Of a DNA stretch of 64,000 nucleotides, positions 19,496-28,884 are shown in pieces; positions within the stretch are counted from its first letter, which is position 1; each line of letters begins with the position of its first letter. Position numbers and translations under genes: made by a program. The stretch spans positions 1 to 64,000 of the forward strand of contig NZ_WITI01000004.1 of assembly GCF_009601055.1 (NCBI RefSeq). The letters run 5' to 3'. Below the pieces are notes generated by a model. It worked only from the letters and a program-made list of their open reading frames with translations, ran no database searches and had not been told where the DNA came from. The stretch comes from Lactococcus sp. dk101. Lineage in GTDB: Bacteria; Bacillota; Bacilli; Lactobacillales; Streptococcaceae.

Positions 19496-19509
19496 TGTCA
19501 GCTCTGACA
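19496..19509. repeat. TGTCAGNNCTGACA palindrome (CT centre)
   Basis: It lies in the tyrS leader, about 72 bp before the start codon. Confidence 0.9.
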
Positions 19510-19580
19510 AGATTTATTGAGGCAAGAAAACGAAAAGAAACTGAGTTTAATTGCTCACATCTTATAGAAAGGATTTTCAC

Positions 19581-20840
19581 ATGAACATTTTTGACGAACT
19601 TAAAGCACGTGGTTTGGTTTTCCAAACGACTGACGAAGATGCGCTACGCAAGGCGCTGACGGAGGAGATGGTTTCCTATTACGTGGGCTACGATCCAACA
19701 GCGGATAGTCTTCACCTCGGAAATTTAGTTTTGATTTTAACCATGAAACGTCTGCAAATGGCTGGTCATAAACCTTATGCGCTCGTTGGTGGTGCAACTG
19801 GTTTGATTGGTGACCCTTCTTTTAAAGATGCTGAACGTTCATTACAAACAAAAGATACAGTCAACGAATGGTCTGGAAAAATCCGTGCGCAACTGGAACG
19901 TTTTCTTGATTTTGAAAATGGCGACAACAAAGCCGAAATGACCAACAATTATAATTGGTTTGAAAACATGACCTTCATCGACTTTTTACGTGATGTCGGT
20001 AAATACTTCACCATCAATTACATGATGAGCAAAGAATCTGTTAAACGCCGGATTGAAACAGGGATTTCATATACTGAATTTGCATATCAAATCATGCAAG
20101 GTTATGACTTCTACGAACTCAACAAACTTCACAATGTGACCTTGCAACTGGGTGGTTCTGACCAATGGGGCAACATGACTGCTGGTACAGAATTGCTCCG
20201 TCGCAAATCTGATAAAACAGGCCATGTCATCACTTTACCTTTGATTACTGATTCGACAGGTAAGAAATTCGGAAAATCTGAAGGAAATGCCATTTGGCTC
20301 GATGCAGACAAGACTTCCCCATTTGAAATGTACCAATTTTGGCTCAATGTCAATGATGACGATGCCATCAAGATGCTGAAAATTTTCACATTCTTGACAT
20401 TAGACCAAATCGAAGAAATTCGTGTCAAATTTGAAGCTGCACCACACGAACGTTTGGCTCAAAAAGAATTGGCTCGTGAAGTTGTAACATTGGTTCATGG
20501 CAAGGAAGCATACGAACACGCCGTTCATATCACGGACATCTTGTTTGGCGGTGGAAATCTGAAAGAATTGTCTGCCAAAGACATCTTGTCAGGGATGAAA
20601 TCAATGCCTCACTATGCTGTCTCGGCTTCCGAAAACTTAAATCTGGTTGAGTTGCTTATCTCATCAGGAATTGAAAAATCAAAACGCCAAGCACGCGAAG
20701 ACATCACCAATGGTGCGATTTACATCAACGGCGAACGCGTTCAAGATTTAGAATTTGTCCTTTCTGACCAAGATAAAATTGATAAGGCCCTTACGGTTAT
20801 TCGTAAAGGTAAAAAGAAAAATTTCGTTTTAACTTTTTAA
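19581..20840 (+). CDS. tyrS: tyrosyl-tRNA synthetase
   Basis: The 419-residue class I synthetase charges tRNA-Tyr. It has [17 protein letters not shown] with the HIGH-like HLGN motif, the tyrosine pocket [17 protein letters not shown]-like [11 protein letters not shown], and a C-terminal S4 domain ([18 protein letters not shown]). Start 19581 is supported by AGAAAGGA eight bases upstream; an in-frame ATG ten codons earlier lacks a site. The leader is short and shows no T-box. A TGTCAGCTCTGACA copy lies at 19496-19509. Confidence 0.97.
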   Translation: MNIFDELKARGLVFQTTDEDALRKALTEEMVSYYVGYDPTADSLHLGNLVLILTMKRLQMAGHKPYALVGGATGLIGDPSFKDAERSLQTKDTVNEWSGKIRAQLERFLDFENGDNKAEMTNNYNWFENMTFIDFLRDVGKYFTINYMMSKESVKRRIETGISYTEFAYQIMQGYDFYELNKLHNVTLQLGGSDQWGNMTAGTELLRRKSDKTGHVITLPLITDSTGKKFGKSEGNAIWLDADKTSPFEMYQFWLNVNDDDAIKMLKIFTFLTLDQIEEIRVKFEAAPHERLAQKELAREVVTLVHGKEAYEHAVHITDILFGGGNLKELSAKDILSGMKSMPHYAVSASENLNLVELLISSGIEKSKRQAREDITNGAIYINGERVQDLEFVLSDQDKIDKALTVIRKGKKKNFVLTF

Positions 20841-20904
20841 AGTAGCAAGACTCACTAAGAAGTCACAGGTTTAAAAATTCATTTTGAACATATAAGGAGA
20901 AACA

Positions 20905-21081
20905 ATGAAAAAATCAACAGTTGTTTTGGCAGGTTTGGTTTTTACAGCTGCCGCTATCCCTTTTAACTTTCATGCACATTTGAAAATAAAATCCATTAAA
21001 GCTGGAATAAAAATTCAAAAAGGTGGAATTTTACCTCTTGAAGGTGGAATTAAAATAATTAAAGAAAAACGTCATCACTAA
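20905..21081 (+). CDS. small secreted cationic peptide, unknown
   Basis: The 58-codon gene has an excellent ribosome site (AAGGAGA, then ATG) and its own terminator. The product starts with a signal peptide (MKKSTVVLAGLVFTAAAIPF, likely cut after FHA at about residue 24). It leaves a mature part of about 34 residues rich in Lys, Ile and Gly, with repeated GIKI/GGI units (KAGIKIQKGGI, then EGGIKIIKEK). There is no cysteine. The composition suggests a membrane-active or wall-binding peptide, but no known family is recognised. It lies 64 bp behind tyrS. Confidence 0.65.
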   Translation: MKKSTVVLAGLVFTAAAIPFNFHAHLKIKSIKAGIKIQKGGILPLEGGIKIIKEKRHH

Positions 21082-21087
21082 GATTAC

Positions 21088-21116
21088 AGAGCAAGTTTGA
21101 ACTTGCTCTTTTTACT
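21088..21116 (+). terminator. terminator after the small peptide gene
   Basis: Stem AGAGCAAGTT/AACTTGCTCT followed by TTTTT, seven bases after the stop codon. Confidence 0.85.
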
Positions 21117-21213
21117 TTTGAAATATTTAATTACCAATATGTAATAGTTTAACTTTTTTTTACATAAATATTTTTGATATAATAGAATTATAAAAAAATT
21201 AAGTTGGTGCCAA

Positions 21214-21663
21214 ATGAATAAATTTGATTTTGATGAAAAATTAACGGAGTTGCGTGCGCTCTACTTTGAAAAACACCCGATTGACCCAAATGAGAGTGAA
21301 GTGTTCACGCCACTTTCTCTCGAAGAAAAAGAGCAAAAAACCTTAAATTCACTTCAGGATTGCGTTGCTGACATTGCTCATTTAAGTGCCGATATTGATA
21401 GCTTAAAAAGTCAAGACGCGCCTGAAGAAAGCATTGCTGCGCTTGAAACAAGACTTCGAGAACTCGAAGACCGCAAACTCATTCTTGAGCAAAAACTGGA
21501 GTTTATTCTGAGCGGCGAAACCGATGACCAAAAGAAAGAAAAGTTGAAGAGACAAATTCTCGAACTGGAAGTCAAACGTTCAAAACTCAAGATGGCACAG
21601 AAAGATTGCAGTAAAATCGATTTAAAGATTAAGCAAAGATTAGATATTTATAAGAAATTATAA
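21214..21663 (+). CDS. coiled-coil protein of unknown function
   Basis: The 149-residue hydrophilic protein is predicted mostly helical. From residue 40 on it shows heptad-like leucine patterns (LETRLRELEDRKLILEQKLEFIL, then LKRQILELEVKRSKLKM). No signal peptide, membrane helix or known domain is visible. A TATAAT element is at 21177-21182. The ribosome site is weak (AAGTTGG), so expression may be low or the start may differ. No functional clue comes from the neighbours. Confidence 0.6.
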   Translation: MNKFDFDEKLTELRALYFEKHPIDPNESEVFTPLSLEEKEQKTLNSLQDCVADIAHLSADIDSLKSQDAPEESIAALETRLRELEDRKLILEQKLEFILSGETDDQKKEKLKRQILELEVKRSKLKMAQKDCSKIDLKIKQRLDIYKKL

Positions 21664-21772
21664 ACCGTTTATTGTAAGCGTTTAATTATCCTTATATTTC
21701 TAATGCCTAATCAAATCAAAGCACGCGCTTTGATTTTCTCTCTTCCATAAGAATAAAAAAGAAAGGAAGTTC

Positions 21773-23812
21773 ATGCTTCATAGTATCTTCTACGTCATTA
21801 TATTTCTCCTCGCTCTCGTCCTTTCAAATGTCCTCCATCAGATTTTCCCGAAGCTGGCTTTGCCTCTAATTCAGGTTATCCTTGGTGTTCTGCTTGGCTT
21901 CATGGGCGCTTCTCAACTGGTCAATGTCGAGCCTGAATTATTTCTTGGCTTTATCATTGCGCCACTCTTGTTTCGCGAAAGCGAAGAAGCCGATATCACG
22001 CACATTTTTAAACATTTCTCGACGATTTTATTTCTCATTTTACCGCTCGTGTTCATTACTACTTTTGGGCTTGGCTATTTGACAAATTTCATGATTTTTG
22101 GAATTCCGATTGCAGCTTGTTTTGCTATGGGAGCCAGCTTGGCACCAACAGATGCCATTGCCGTTGCGGCCCTGTCGAAAAATTTTAAATTTCCCAAGCG
22201 CGTAACCAGTATTTTGCAGGGTGAAGGCTTACTCAATGATGCTTCTGGTATCATCGCCTTTCAAATCGCTGTCCTTGCATTGACAACTGGTTCTTTCTCC
22301 CTGCCTCATGCCACAATCGACTTGGTAGAGTCGGCAATCGGTGGAGCAATCATCGGGGCAGTTCTGGTTTGGCTGAAAAATTTGATTTTGCGGCTGCTGA
22401 ATTCTGTTGCGGCACGCGATTCAATCAGTTATCTTCTGCTTGAATATACCATTCCATTTTCCGCCTTTTTAGTAGCAGAAATCCTTGATGTTTCTGGAAT
22501 CATCGCCGTTGTTGTCGCTGGTGTTTTGCAGGCCAACGGCATTAAGAAAACGACCTTATTTGATGCCAAAGTGACCAAAACAAAAAATACACTTTGGGAC
22601 ATGATTGTCTTTATTTTGAATTCTGTGGTCTTTCTATTCTTGGGAATTGAATTGCATCAGCTTGCCATGCCTTTGCTCAAAAGTCCACTCTATTCAAATA
22701 CCCGTTTGATTACAATGGTTATTTTGTTAACCATTGCACTCTTTGCCTTGCGTTTTGTTTCATTAACGATTTATTATTTTTTCAGAACAAGAAAAAATCA
22801 ACAACGCTTCGGCATTTATTGGAACGATATTTTGTTATTGACCTTTGCTGGTTCAAAAGGAACTGTCTCAATCGCGACTATCTTACTTTTCCCTCGTATT
22901 GACAGCGTTCCATATAGCTTGCTCATCTTTTTAGTGGCTTCAGTCACTGCCTTATCTTTCCTTGTCGGCATGTTCATTCTTCCATTTTTTGCCACCAAGA
23001 AAGTTATCAAAGTGAACAATCTTGCCAAAGTTTCACTCTTAAATGATGTGGTCAATGAACTGCGTAAAGACATGGACAAGGTCAAAAATAAAGAAGGCTA
23101 TTCGATTGCCATTGACAATTATCAAGACCGTATCCAAAAGCTCATTATCGAGCAAGAAAGTGCCAGTACTTCTGTTGACTTCAATGAATTGCAACTTTTA
23201 ATCATGCGTTTGGAATCTGAAGGGCTTGAATATGCTTATAAACATGGTGAAATCTCTATTCCGACCTATCGCATTTATCATCGCTACATTCGCTCACTCG
23301 GAAAGTCAATCTCACATACTTTTGCATCAAGTTTACAATTTTTCTCCATGGTACTTTTCAAAACCTTGCATTTATTCTTCAGCCAAATTTTGCATATCAC
23401 TTGGTTTGATAAACCGCGTGCTGAACAACGTGCAATTACCCGCGAAGAAATTACCACCCTTTATTTTAAAAATACAGAAATCATTTTAGAAGCTCTCGAA
23501 AATTTGGAAAGTGTTTACGACACGCAACTGATTGATTTCTTGCAAACAGAGCGCTTGCGTTCTGCTGAGCTAGTTGCGCATGGTGGCTATATCACTCACG
23601 TGCTTCATCGTTCTGAACCAAATAATTATCGTGAAATGATGCGCGCTTATTACTTGGAAAGAAAATCAATTTTTGAATATGAAGCCGCTGGTCAATTATC
23701 GCCCAAAGAAGCCAAATTGCTTCGTCAAAATGTCAATACCTTGGAAGATTATTCGATGGAAAGCAATCACCGCACGCTTTTCTTTAACTTACTTGAAAAG
23801 AAGAAAAAATAA
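21773..23812 (+). CDS. Na+/H+ antiporter, CPA1 family
   Basis: The 679-residue protein has about twelve transmembrane helices in its first 415 residues and a cytoplasmic helical tail. Family motifs include GASLAPTDAIAVAALSKNFKFP (ion-binding Asp region), LQGEGLLNDASGIIAFQIAV (conserved Asn-Asp) and FAGSKGTVSIATILLFP. It probably exchanges Na+ or K+ for protons in pH or salt homeostasis. The start follows GAAAGGAAGTTC. Its last codons and terminator are duplicated 1.6 kb downstream. Confidence 0.9.
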   Translation: MLHSIFYVIIFLLALVLSNVLHQIFPKLALPLIQVILGVLLGFMGASQLVNVEPELFLGFIIAPLLFRESEEADITHIFKHFSTILFLILPLVFITTFGLGYLTNFMIFGIPIAACFAMGASLAPTDAIAVAALSKNFKFPKRVTSILQGEGLLNDASGIIAFQIAVLALTTGSFSLPHATIDLVESAIGGAIIGAVLVWLKNLILRLLNSVAARDSISYLLLEYTIPFSAFLVAEILDVSGIIAVVVAGVLQANGIKKTTLFDAKVTKTKNTLWDMIVFILNSVVFLFLGIELHQLAMPLLKSPLYSNTRLITMVILLTIALFALRFVSLTIYYFFRTRKNQQRFGIYWNDILLLTFAGSKGTVSIATILLFPRIDSVPYSLLIFLVASVTALSFLVGMFILPFFATKKVIKVNNLAKVSLLNDVVNELRKDMDKVKNKEGYSIAIDNYQDRIQKLIIEQESASTSVDFNELQLLIMRLESEGLEYAYKHGEISIPTYRIYHRYIRSLGKSISHTFASSLQFFSMVLFKTLHLFFSQILHITWFDKPRAEQRAITREEITTLYFKNTEIILEALENLESVYDTQLIDFLQTERLRSAELVAHGGYITHVLHRSEPNNYREMMRAYYLERKSIFEYEAAGQLSPKEAKLLRQNVNTLEDYSMESNHRTLFFNLLEKKKK

Positions 23813-23848
23813 AACTCCCACAAGGGAGTTTTATTTTTGGATATGAAT
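23801..23848. repeat. 48-bp direct repeat, left copy
   Basis: It contains the last codons of the antiporter gene, the terminator hairpin (AAAACTCCC/GGGAGTTTT) and 19 bp identical to the 3' end of osmC. It matches 25420-25467 at 46 of 48 positions; both differences lie in the hairpin loop. Confidence 0.9.
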
Positions 23849-23856
23849 TATTAATT

Positions 23857-24855
23857 ACCCGAATTGCTAGTTGATTTTAATGCAAAATAAAACCAGCCAT
23901 GCTATTCTATTCTTAACCAATTAAGTTTAGAAAGCGCATGACTGATATGAATGATTATAACACACTTCCCAAAGTTTTTGTTTATCTATTAAATACCATT
24001 GAGTCCCTCTATGAAGCTACTGCTCCAGTTCAAGTCAAGAATAGAAAGAATGTTCACCTTGGTACATCGGATGCGCTCATCATAGCAGCTTATTTATGGG
24101 GCGTTCTTCATTGTAGTGAAACTGTAAGAGCAAAACATTACTTGGCACTTAGTATGCTTCCCCATTTCATTGAATACTCTCGGTTTGTGCGGCGATGCAA
24201 TGCCCTCATGCCAACAATTCAAAAGATGCGCCAAAAACTTATATTCAAAGAAATTGAAGGAATAAGTGTGTCTATTATTGACAGCTTTCCTATTCAGCTC
24301 TGTCAGCCTATTCGAATTTTGAGAAGTAAAGTACTGGGTGACTACTCAAATATAGGATACAACGCAACGAAGGACCAGTACTACTACGGCTGTAAGTGTC
24401 ATGCGTTAGTGAGTGAATCTGGATATCTTATTGACTACGTGATTACACCAGCCTCCCACTCCGACAGCGCTACAGCAGAAGAACTTTTGAGCAAACATGC
24501 AACATCAACAGTTCTTGGTGATCTGGGATACTTAGGTCGGGGACTTCATGACAGACTGAAGCTTAAAGGGATTGAACTTATTACTCCCGTAAGAAAGAAT
24601 ATGAAGCAGAAAGCACTCCCTTTTCCACACTTTTCAAAGCGCAGAAAAGTTATTGAACGCGTGTTTTCTTTTTTTACTCATTTTGGATCAGAAAAATCAT
24701 TAAGCAGATCTGCGCAAGGCTTTCAGCTCAAATTAGAAATGATTTTTTTAGTATATTCTATCCTTCTCAAGCTAGCTAAAACATTGAAACCAGAGACTTT
24801 GAAGTACTCAATTGGTTATCAAGTGATGGCAAAATAATTAACTAGCAATTCGGGT
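23857..24855 (+). mobile_element. IS982-family insertion sequence
   Basis: The 999-bp element has terminal inverted repeats ACCCGAATTGCTAGTT (perfect over 16 bp, continuing imperfectly). It is flanked by a perfect 8-bp target duplication TATTAATT (23849-23856 and 24856-24863). It holds one intact transposase gene and appears complete. It inserted just inside the left 48-bp repeat, upstream of the GNAT gene promoter. Confidence 0.95.
23938..24837 (+). CDS. IS982-family transposase
   Basis: The 299-residue DDE transposase is full length for the family. An N-terminal helical DNA-binding part (about 1-85) precedes the catalytic domain with SIIDSFPIQLC (first Asp), YYGCKCHALVSESGYLIDYVITPASHSDS, VLGDLGYLGRGL (second Asp) and KRRKVIERVFSFFTHFG (catalytic Glu). 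No frameshift is seen, so it may be active. Codon use is similar to its neighbours. Confidence 0.93.
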   Translation: MTDMNDYNTLPKVFVYLLNTIESLYEATAPVQVKNRKNVHLGTSDALIIAAYLWGVLHCSETVRAKHYLALSMLPHFIEYSRFVRRCNALMPTIQKMRQKLIFKEIEGISVSIIDSFPIQLCQPIRILRSKVLGDYSNIGYNATKDQYYYGCKCHALVSESGYLIDYVITPASHSDSATAEELLSKHATSTVLGDLGYLGRGLHDRLKLKGIELITPVRKNMKQKALPFPHFSKRRKVIERVFSFFTHFGSEKSLSRSAQGFQLKLEMIFLVYSILLKLAKTLKPETLKYSIGYQVMAK

Positions 24856-24865
24856 TATTAATTAG

Positions 24866-24894
24866 TTGAATAAAAATATTGAAAGTGTTATAAT
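24866..24894 (+). promoter_or_regulatory. promoter of the GNAT cassette gene
   Basis: TTGAAT (24866-24871), 17 bp, TATAAT (24889-24894). It begins three bases after the IS target duplication, so it survived the IS insertion and belongs to the cassette rather than the IS. Confidence 0.8.
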
Positions 24895-24927
24895 TTCCGA
24901 CAAATTACACATATGATTGGAGTCAAA

Positions 24928-25431
24928 ATGCTTGAAACTGAGCGAGTAATTATTAGAGCGTTTAATACTGCTGACTTACAAGATTTGTACGAGATTTTCT
25001 CTGACGAAGAATTGATGTTTTATACTTCTGAACCTTTTACATACTTACAAACACAAAATTTTTTAAATACTTTCTGCATCAATAAGCACCCAACAGTTGC
25101 TTATGCTGTCATGCTAAAAAGTACTCATAAAGTCATTGGTTACATTCTTTTCAAAGAGACTAAAACGGAAAAATCGTTTGAAATTGGGTGGTGGATTAAC
25201 CGAAATTACTGGAACCAAGGATTAGCTTTGGAAAGCTGTCAAGCCTTAATAAATAACGCATTCTCTTTAAATATAGCGAATGAAATTATCGCTGAAACGT
25301 GTGATCAAGAAAAAAGTATTCCGCTTATGAAAAAATTAGGGATGTCACAATTCAATTTTTGTCCATCAGCGATGACAAATAATAACGGTGAGTTTTTGGA
25401 TTTATACTGGTACTGTCTTAAGAAAAAATAA
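24928..25431 (+). CDS. GNAT family N-acetyltransferase
   Basis: The 167-residue protein of the RimJ/RimL-like GNAT group starts MLETERVIIRAFNTADLQDLYEIFSDEELM. It has the acetyl-CoA region FEIGWWINRNYWNQGLALESCQALINNAF and AETCDQEKSIPLMKKLGM. Such enzymes acetylate ribosomal proteins, amino acids, peptides or drugs. The substrate here is unknown. Start 24928 is chosen over an ATG five codons upstream because TTGGAG lies seven bases before it. The gene with its promoter and terminator forms a compact cassette bracketed by the 48-bp repeats. Confidence 0.88.
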   Translation: MLETERVIIRAFNTADLQDLYEIFSDEELMFYTSEPFTYLQTQNFLNTFCINKHPTVAYAVMLKSTHKVIGYILFKETKTEKSFEIGWWINRNYWNQGLALESCQALINNAFSLNIANEIIAETCDQEKSIPLMKKLGMSQFNFCPSAMTNNNGEFLDLYWYCLKKK

Positions 25432-25467
25432 AACTCCCATATGGGAGTTTTATTTTTGGATATGAAT
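25420..25467. repeat. 48-bp direct repeat, right copy
   Basis: It carries the last codons of the GNAT gene, a terminator hairpin and the 3' end of osmC (opposite strand). It ends on the first base of a TGTCAGCGCTGACC palindrome (25467-25480) inside osmC. It serves as a bidirectional terminator for GNAT and osmC. Confidence 0.9.
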
Positions 25468-25899
25468 GTCAGCGCTGACCGCAACATTACCACTCAGTGC
25501 TTTTGAAATCATGCAGCTACTTTCTGCTTTTTTCGCCAGTTTTTCAGCTAATTCCATTTGATGCGCTGTGGCGTCTGCTTTTAGTTTTAAATAAAGATGA
25601 TGCTGGATGCCTTCGTAGTTAAAGATGCCATTTGTCACGTCCACAACACCATCAGAAGTAACTTTAAAATCAAGCGGTTCGATTTGATTTCGCTCAAGCA
25701 GGGCAGCCAAGGTAATCGTATAGCAGGTACTTGCTGCGCCCAAAAGCATTTCGTCGGGATTGGTTCCTTCACCTGGCCCAGCCATCGTCGCTGGAACAGA
25801 AATAGCCGTTTGAATGACGCCTGTATTGATTTGACCGGTCGCATTTCGTCCGCCAGGCCACTGGATTGATGATGAAAAATGATGTTTTTCTGTTGACAT
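25450..25899 (-). CDS. OsmC/Ohr family protein
   Basis: The 149-residue protein of the OsmC superfamily, thiol peroxidases acting on organic hydroperoxides, carries GPGEGTNPDEMLLGAASTCYTITLAALLER with the first catalytic Cys. AEKLAKKAESSCMISKALSGNVAVSADIHI carries the second. The SACOL/YhfA-like subgroup is more likely than true Ohr. Its last 19 bp are duplicated at 23830-23848. The tail VSADI is encoded by a TGTCAG-type palindrome. Confidence 0.9.
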   Translation of the reverse strand: MSTEKHHFSSSIQWPGGRNATGQINTGVIQTAISVPATMAGPGEGTNPDEMLLGAASTCYTITLAALLERNQIEPLDFKVTSDGVVDVTNGIFNYEGIQHHLYLKLKADATAHQMELAEKLAKKAESSCMISKALSGNVAVSADIHIQK

Positions 25900-25965
25900 A
25901 TTCCCCTCTTTTCATCAAAATTATACCATAAAAAAACGAGTTCATTCATTGCCCCGTTTTCCTTT

Positions 25966-27378
25966 TTATTGGTGCATTCTTTTTCGTGCCAAAAGCCGAG
26001 AAAGTGCTAAAATCCATGTCATCAGCGTGAAAGCTAATGCAAAGAAGAAGGCAATATGCATTCCTTGCAAGAAGACGTCTGGCTGTTTAGGTAGGTAACT
26101 ATTGACTTTTGTGGCTGTAATTTTTGACATTGAAAAGAACAAGATAATCGTAGCAAGCGAGGTTCCCAAGACGAAAGCAAAATTTCGAGCCAACGAATTG
26201 ACTGATCCTGCAATGCCGAGGTATCTTCTTTCCACCGTTTCCATAATCAAGGCATTATTTGGACTTTGGAAAATTCCAACGGATCCACCTTGGAGCAATA
26301 GGACAAATGCGACCCACCACGATGGTGTCTGGGAAGTGATCAGTAAGTAACCCACTTGAGACAGGGCAATTCCTGAAATTCCAACAAATGTAACAATTTC
26401 TTTATCCACCTTGTCAGCAATAATTCCTGCAATCGGACTCATAATCAGCATGGCTAGCGGATAACACATCATGAACAAGCCCGCAAGTCCGGGCTGAAAA
26501 GCACGATAATCTTGCAAATAAAAGGGCATCAAAATGCTAGAAAACATAGCAACCGTAAAATTTAAAAGGGCCATGATTAAGCTAAGTGAAAATAATTTGG
26601 ATTTGAAAATCCCCAAGTCAAGTAAGGGAGCAGGACTCTTTTGTTCCGTCCGAATAAAGAGGGCGAATAAAATGAGCCCCAAAACGACTGCTGATAAAAT
26701 CAAAGGATTTGTAAAGCCGAGCGTCATGCCAAAATTCAAAGCTAGGAAAAGAAGGACAATGACTGCTGTCATCAATGACCCACCTTTCAAATCCATATCC
26801 GACAGCTTTCCATGTCCATTTGTGGTTGGAAGGGCGCGATTGCCAAAAATCCAAGCTGCAATTCCGATAGGCACATTAATCCAAAAAATATAATTCCACG
26901 AGGCTACTTGCAAAATCACACCGCCAATGGCAGGCCCTGCAATCGACCCGGCTGATACAAACATTGACACAACTGACAAGGCTTTGGCGCGACTTTCAGC
27001 CGGAAATATCTGAGAGACAATCCCAAAACTTGTCGCCATCATCATAGAAGCCCCAATCGCTTGAATAATTCGAGCGAAAAGGAGGAAAGGCAGCCCAAAG
27101 CCAAAATTAAAACCTGCTAGAAAGGAACCCAGAATAAAAATAGCCCAGCCAATCTTGGTCACTTTTGCTTTGCCTATCAGATCTGACAAGCGTCCAAAAA
27201 TGAGAATGATTGCCGAAATCACAATCAGATAAATCGTTACCACCCATGTAATTTCAGCCGTTGATGTGTGAAGTTCACGAGACATGGTCGGCAGCGCGAT
27301 GTTGACAATCGACCCGTCCAAAGTGGACATAAATGTAAAAATACCAATAGCAATCAACGCTTTTGTGCGTTCCGTCAT
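25966..27378 (-). CDS. MFS multidrug efflux transporter, DHA2 type
   Basis: The protein of about 470 residues has roughly 14 transmembrane helices. The DHA2 signature at the start is FMSTLDGSIVNIALPTMSREL, followed by LIFGRLSDLIGKAKVTKIGW (motif A), RIIQAIGASMMMATSFGIV and the motif C-like SAGSIAGPAIGGVI. Members of this group (EmrB/QacA/LmrB) expel drugs using protons. The start is taken at the second ATG (27378), which has an AAAGAG-like site; an ATG five codons upstream is possible. A minus-strand hairpin at 25931-25962 may terminate it. Confidence 0.87.
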   Translation of the reverse strand: MTERTKALIAIGIFTFMSTLDGSIVNIALPTMSRELHTSTAEITWVVTIYLIVISAIILIFGRLSDLIGKAKVTKIGWAIFILGSFLAGFNFGFGLPFLLFARIIQAIGASMMMATSFGIVSQIFPAESRAKALSVVSMFVSAGSIAGPAIGGVILQVASWNYIFWINVPIGIAAWIFGNRALPTTNGHGKLSDMDLKGGSLMTAVIVLLFLALNFGMTLGFTNPLILSAVVLGLILFALFIRTEQKSPAPLLDLGIFKSKLFSLSLIMALLNFTVAMFSSILMPFYLQDYRAFQPGLAGLFMMCYPLAMLIMSPIAGIIADKVDKEIVTFVGISGIALSQVGYLLITSQTPSWWVAFVLLLQGGSVGIFQSPNNALIMETVERRYLGIAGSVNSLARNFAFVLGTSLATIILFFSMSKITATKVNSYLPKQPDVFLQGMHIAFFFALAFTLMTWILALSRLLARKRMHQ

Positions 27379-27461
27379 TTTTTCTCTTTTCATACTTATA
27401 ATTATTTAAAGCAACTAATAATTTTAAAGGAATTCTTGACTTTTGTCAAAAAGAAAAATTC

Positions 27462-27475
27462 TGTCAGCACTGACA
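27462..27475. repeat. TGTCAGNNCTGACA palindrome (CA centre)
   Basis: It is intergenic, between thiI and the DHA2 transporter gene. Confidence 0.9.
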
Positions 27476-27511
27476 AAAAAAGAAAGCTCTCACCTTCTTT
27501 TCATTTCATTT

Positions 27512-28732
27512 TTATAAGAAATCAACAAATTCGTCAACTTCTTCAGTATCCCAATTTTCACCTGAAATTGTAGTGACCATAATGCCTTCAACTGCACGAT
27601 TGACCAAACCTTCTACATCAAAACGTGTTTCGTATTGGAGACAGTTATCAAGTTTTGGATTTGTTTTTGGTGCAGGGGGTGCAAAAACTGTACAGCAGTC
27701 TTCAAATGGCAAAATTGAAAGGTTGAACGTGTCAATTTTTTCAGCAATTTCAATGATTTCAATCTTATCCATCGTCACAACAGGACGAATAACGGGTGTA
27801 TTGGTTACCTCATTGATGACAGACATTGACCCAAGTGTTTGTGACGCCACTTGTCCAAGACTTTCCCCATTGATGATGACTTTCCCAACACGATTTTCAC
27901 GGATTTTGTCAACTACGCGCATCATGAAACGGCGTGTCAAAGTCATCAGATAAGCTTGAGGTGCCTTTGCTTTGATTTCTTCTTGAATTTCGGTAAATGG
28001 TACTTCAATAAATTGTATTGAACCACCGAAAACAGTCAATTTGGCTGCCAAATCCTTGGCTTTTTTAAGGGCTCCTGGGCTAGTATAAGGAGGACTTGCA
28101 AAATGCACGGCCTCAATCTCAACGCCACGTTTCAAAGCCAAATAACCTGCAACAGGGCTATCAATTCCACCAGACAACATCAAATGTCCACGACCAGCAG
28201 TCCCAACAGGCATTCCACCTGCTCCTTTAATTGTCTCGTAGCTCAAATAAGCTGCATCTTGGCGAATTTCAACCCGAAGCGTAATATCAGGTTTTTTCAT
28301 CTGCACTTTAGCATAATCAAAATTGTCAAAAACAACATCGCCAAGTGTCAAATTTATTTCTGTAGAATCTAGTTCAAAATCATGGTCTGCACGACGCGCA
28401 GCGATTTTGAACGTCATTCCGTCAGTATAAATTTCTTTAAATAAATCAGCAACAGCTGCTTCAATCGCAGGCATTGTTTTTTCTACTTTAATTGATGGAG
28501 AAAAATTTTGAATTCCAAAAACTTTCGTCAATCGTCTAGAAACTTCGGCATAGTCAGTGCCATTCAAAACAATATGTGCGCGGTCGCGAACGGCTGAAAT
28601 TTTTAATTCTGTCAGGTCTGACAAGACTTCACGAATGTTTTTTGCCAAACGGTTAATGAAAAATCCGCGATTTTTCCCTTTCGTTGAAAGCTCACCATAC
28701 CGAACCATGATTTCGTCATAATAAACGGTCAT
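27512..28732 (-). CDS. thiI: tRNA 4-thiouridine synthase ThiI
   Basis: The 406-residue enzyme adenylates U8 of tRNA for sulfur transfer and also feeds sulfur to thiazole synthesis. It has an N-terminal ferredoxin-like part with a THUMP domain (about 60-165) and the PP-loop ATP site [19 protein letters not shown]. As usual for Firmicutes there is no C-terminal rhodanese domain. The partner cysteine desulfurase often found upstream is not adjacent here. A TGTCAGGTCTGACA copy at 28610-28623 encodes LSDLTE. Confidence 0.95.
   Translation of the reverse strand: MTVYYDEIMVRYGELSTKGKNRGFFINRLAKNIREVLSDLTELKISAVRDRAHIVLNGTDYAEVSRRLTKVFGIQNFSPSIKVEKTMPAIEAAVADLFKEIYTDGMTFKIAARRADHDFELDSTEINLTLGDVVFDNFDYAKVQMKKPDITLRVEIRQDAAYLSYETIKGAGGMPVGTAGRGHLMLSGGIDSPVAGYLALKRGVEIEAVHFASPPYTSPGALKKAKDLAAKLTVFGGSIQFIEVPFTEIQEEIKAKAPQAYLMTLTRRFMMRVVDKIRENRVGKVIINGESLGQVASQTLGSMSVINEVTNTPVIRPVVTMDKIEIIEIAEKIDTFNLSILPFEDCCTVFAPPAPKTNPKLDNCLQYETRFDVEGLVNRAVEGIMVTTISGENWDTEEVDEFVDFL
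28610..28623. repeat. TGTCAGNNCTGACA palindrome (GT centre)
   Basis: It is inside thiI. Confidence 0.9.
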
Positions 28733-28856
28733 TTACTTCCTCTTTCATTAGTTATCTTATTTTCAAATGTTCATCGTGCTTTTTCCAAAACACGCAACGT
28801 TCCAATTATAGCATAAACTTGAAGCAAAAGGACTTATGATTTCCGCAAGAATGACA

Positions 28857-28882
28857 AAAAGCAGAATTCTCATTCTGCTTTG
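28857..28882 (-). terminator. hrtRBA terminator
   Basis: Stem AAAGCAGAAT/ATTCTGCTTT followed by TT, just past hrtA. Confidence 0.75.
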
Positions 28883-28884
28883 TC

